64,000 nucleotides of DNA from contig CAWBYY010000002.1 of the NCBI GenBank assembly GCA_963793095.1, forward strand, positions 434,001 through 498,000, written 5' to 3'. The position numbers and the translations under genes were made by a program. The notes below the pieces were generated by a model. It was not told the DNA's origin and did not search any database. It saw only the letters and a list, made by a program, of their open reading frames with translations. This stretch comes from CAVWDI01 sp963793095. Lineage in GTDB: Bacteria > Chloroflexota > Anaerolineae > Anaerolineales > UBA4823. Shown one piece after another: positions 63,497 through 64,000 of this stretch. How positions within the stretch are numbered: position 1 is the first letter of the stretch; every line of letters starts with the position of its first letter.

Positions 63497-64000
63497 TTAG
63501 CCAATGTCTCCGGATATATATGCACGAGTCCTTTCGTCCTGAGGTGTATTAAAAATTTTGTATGCTGGACCGCACTCGATTAACTCTCCCATCCAGAGAA
63601 AAATTACATAATCTGCCAGGCGGCGAGCCTGTCTGAGCAGATGGGTGACCAGTACTATGGTGGTATTCTCTTTCAAACTTTTTAAAAGTTCTTCAATTCT
63701 CTGTGCTGAAATAGGATCCAAGGCAGACGTGGGTTCATCGCACAGCAGCACTTCCGGTTCAACCGCTAATGCCCGGGCAAGGCACAGGCGCTGCTGTTGG
63801 CCAGTAGAAAGCTGTGAGGCTGATGAAGATAGTCGACCTTTGACTTCCTCCCATAAGCCGGCGGTTTGCAGATAATTTTCTACATACTTGTCCAGATTCC
63901 GTCCATTCCCTTTATCAAGCACAGAATTTAGACCGTGAATTCGGCGCCCGAAGGCAACGTTTTCATAGATGGACATTGGAAGCGGGAATGGTTTTGGGGC
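63497..64000 (-). CDS. pstB: phosphate ABC importer ATPase PstB, C-terminal part (runs off the right edge)
   Basis: The open frame covers 168 codons and continues past 64000 (APKPFPLP precedes MSIYENVAFG). It has the PstB Q-loop follow-up MSIYENVAFGRRIHG, signature LSTGQQQRLCLARALAVEP (Thr replaces the usual Gly), Walker B VLLCDEPTSALDPIS and the switch THLLRQARRLAD, ending with TRAYISGDIG. Walker A is outside the window. It powers phosphate import with permeases presumably encoded further right. Confidence 0.9.
   Translation of the reverse strand, partial: APKPFPLPMSIYENVAFGRRIHGLNSVLDKGNGRNLDKYVENYLQTAGLWEEVKGRLSSSASQLSTGQQQRLCLARALAVEPEVLLCDEPTSALDPISAQRIEELLKSLKENTTIVLVTHLLRQARRLADYVIFLWMGELIECGPAYKIFNTPQDERTRAYISGDIG

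Noticed and set aside
1..64000. Alternative genetic code in which TAA/TAG encode Gln
   Set aside because: Many intact genes end normally at TAA, TAG or TGA next to a downstream start (for example 1738, 3386, 9884, 13244), so a global reassignment would fuse neighbours.

Overview
The window reads as a stretch of chromosome from an anaerobic or facultatively anaerobic member of the Chloroflexota, most likely Anaerolineae-like. That placement is an inference from gene content: an NADP-linked group 3b [NiFe]-hydrogenase beside a membrane-bound group 4 [NiFe]-hydrogenase, a fused ADP-forming acyl-CoA synthetase, DUF2089 and SHOCT regulators, many LysM/M23 lipoproteins, an ECF transporter, and no outer-membrane genes. 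I saw no rRNA, tRNA, CRISPR array, insertion sequence or phage gene.

Layout. 1-8.0 kb: cell-envelope and lipid genes on the plus strand (degenerate acyltransferase, lipoprotein, membrane proteins, CapK/PaaK-like adenylating enzyme, membrane-anchored sulfatase-fold protein). 8.05-13.2 kb: a TetR-controlled ABC-2 export operon with a near-perfect promoter and a perfect palindromic operator. 13.3-15.5 kb: PfkB kinase and M20 peptidase. 15.5-22.0 kb (minus): ADP-forming acyl-CoA synthetase, then SAM hydroxide adenosyltransferase with an ECF transporter (A, S, T). 22.2-24.9 kb (plus): ECF sigma factor, zinc anti-sigma factor, zinc ribbon, protein disulfide oxidoreductase and OsmC, which look like a thiol or peroxide stress island. 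24.9-27.1 kb (minus): DUF2089 regulator, SHOCT protein and MFS exporter. 27.4-33.9 kb (minus): four tandem LysM/M23 paralogues. 34.0-39.8 kb: rhodanese lipoprotein, membrane coiled-coil protein, three-helix membrane protein, FtcD and another M23 lipoprotein.

40.0-57.4 kb (minus) is the most striking block. It runs without real gaps from a pentapeptide-repeat protein through complex I-like membrane and peripheral subunits of a group 4 [NiFe]-hydrogenase, a maturation protease, the complete hydBGDA group 3b hydrogenase and a second maturation protease. Three two-component genes follow. Many junctions are ATGA overlaps, which indicates translational coupling. Together the genes could couple ferredoxin, NADPH and H2 to ion pumping.

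57.6-64.0 kb is a phosphate module: a PhoR/PhoB-like pair on the plus strand facing universal stress protein, Na/Pi cotransporter, solute-binding protein and PstB on the minus strand. A Pho-box-like direct repeat lies between the sensor kinase and the hydrogenase run.

A feature that cuts across the window is broken reading frames. Three genes carry an in-frame stop (TAG at 38369, TAA at 58897, TAA at 56757-56759 on the minus strand) and five carry a one-base frameshift, four of them +1. In most cases removing or restoring one base gives back a textbook C-terminus. Draft-assembly errors or recent decay are the simplest reading.
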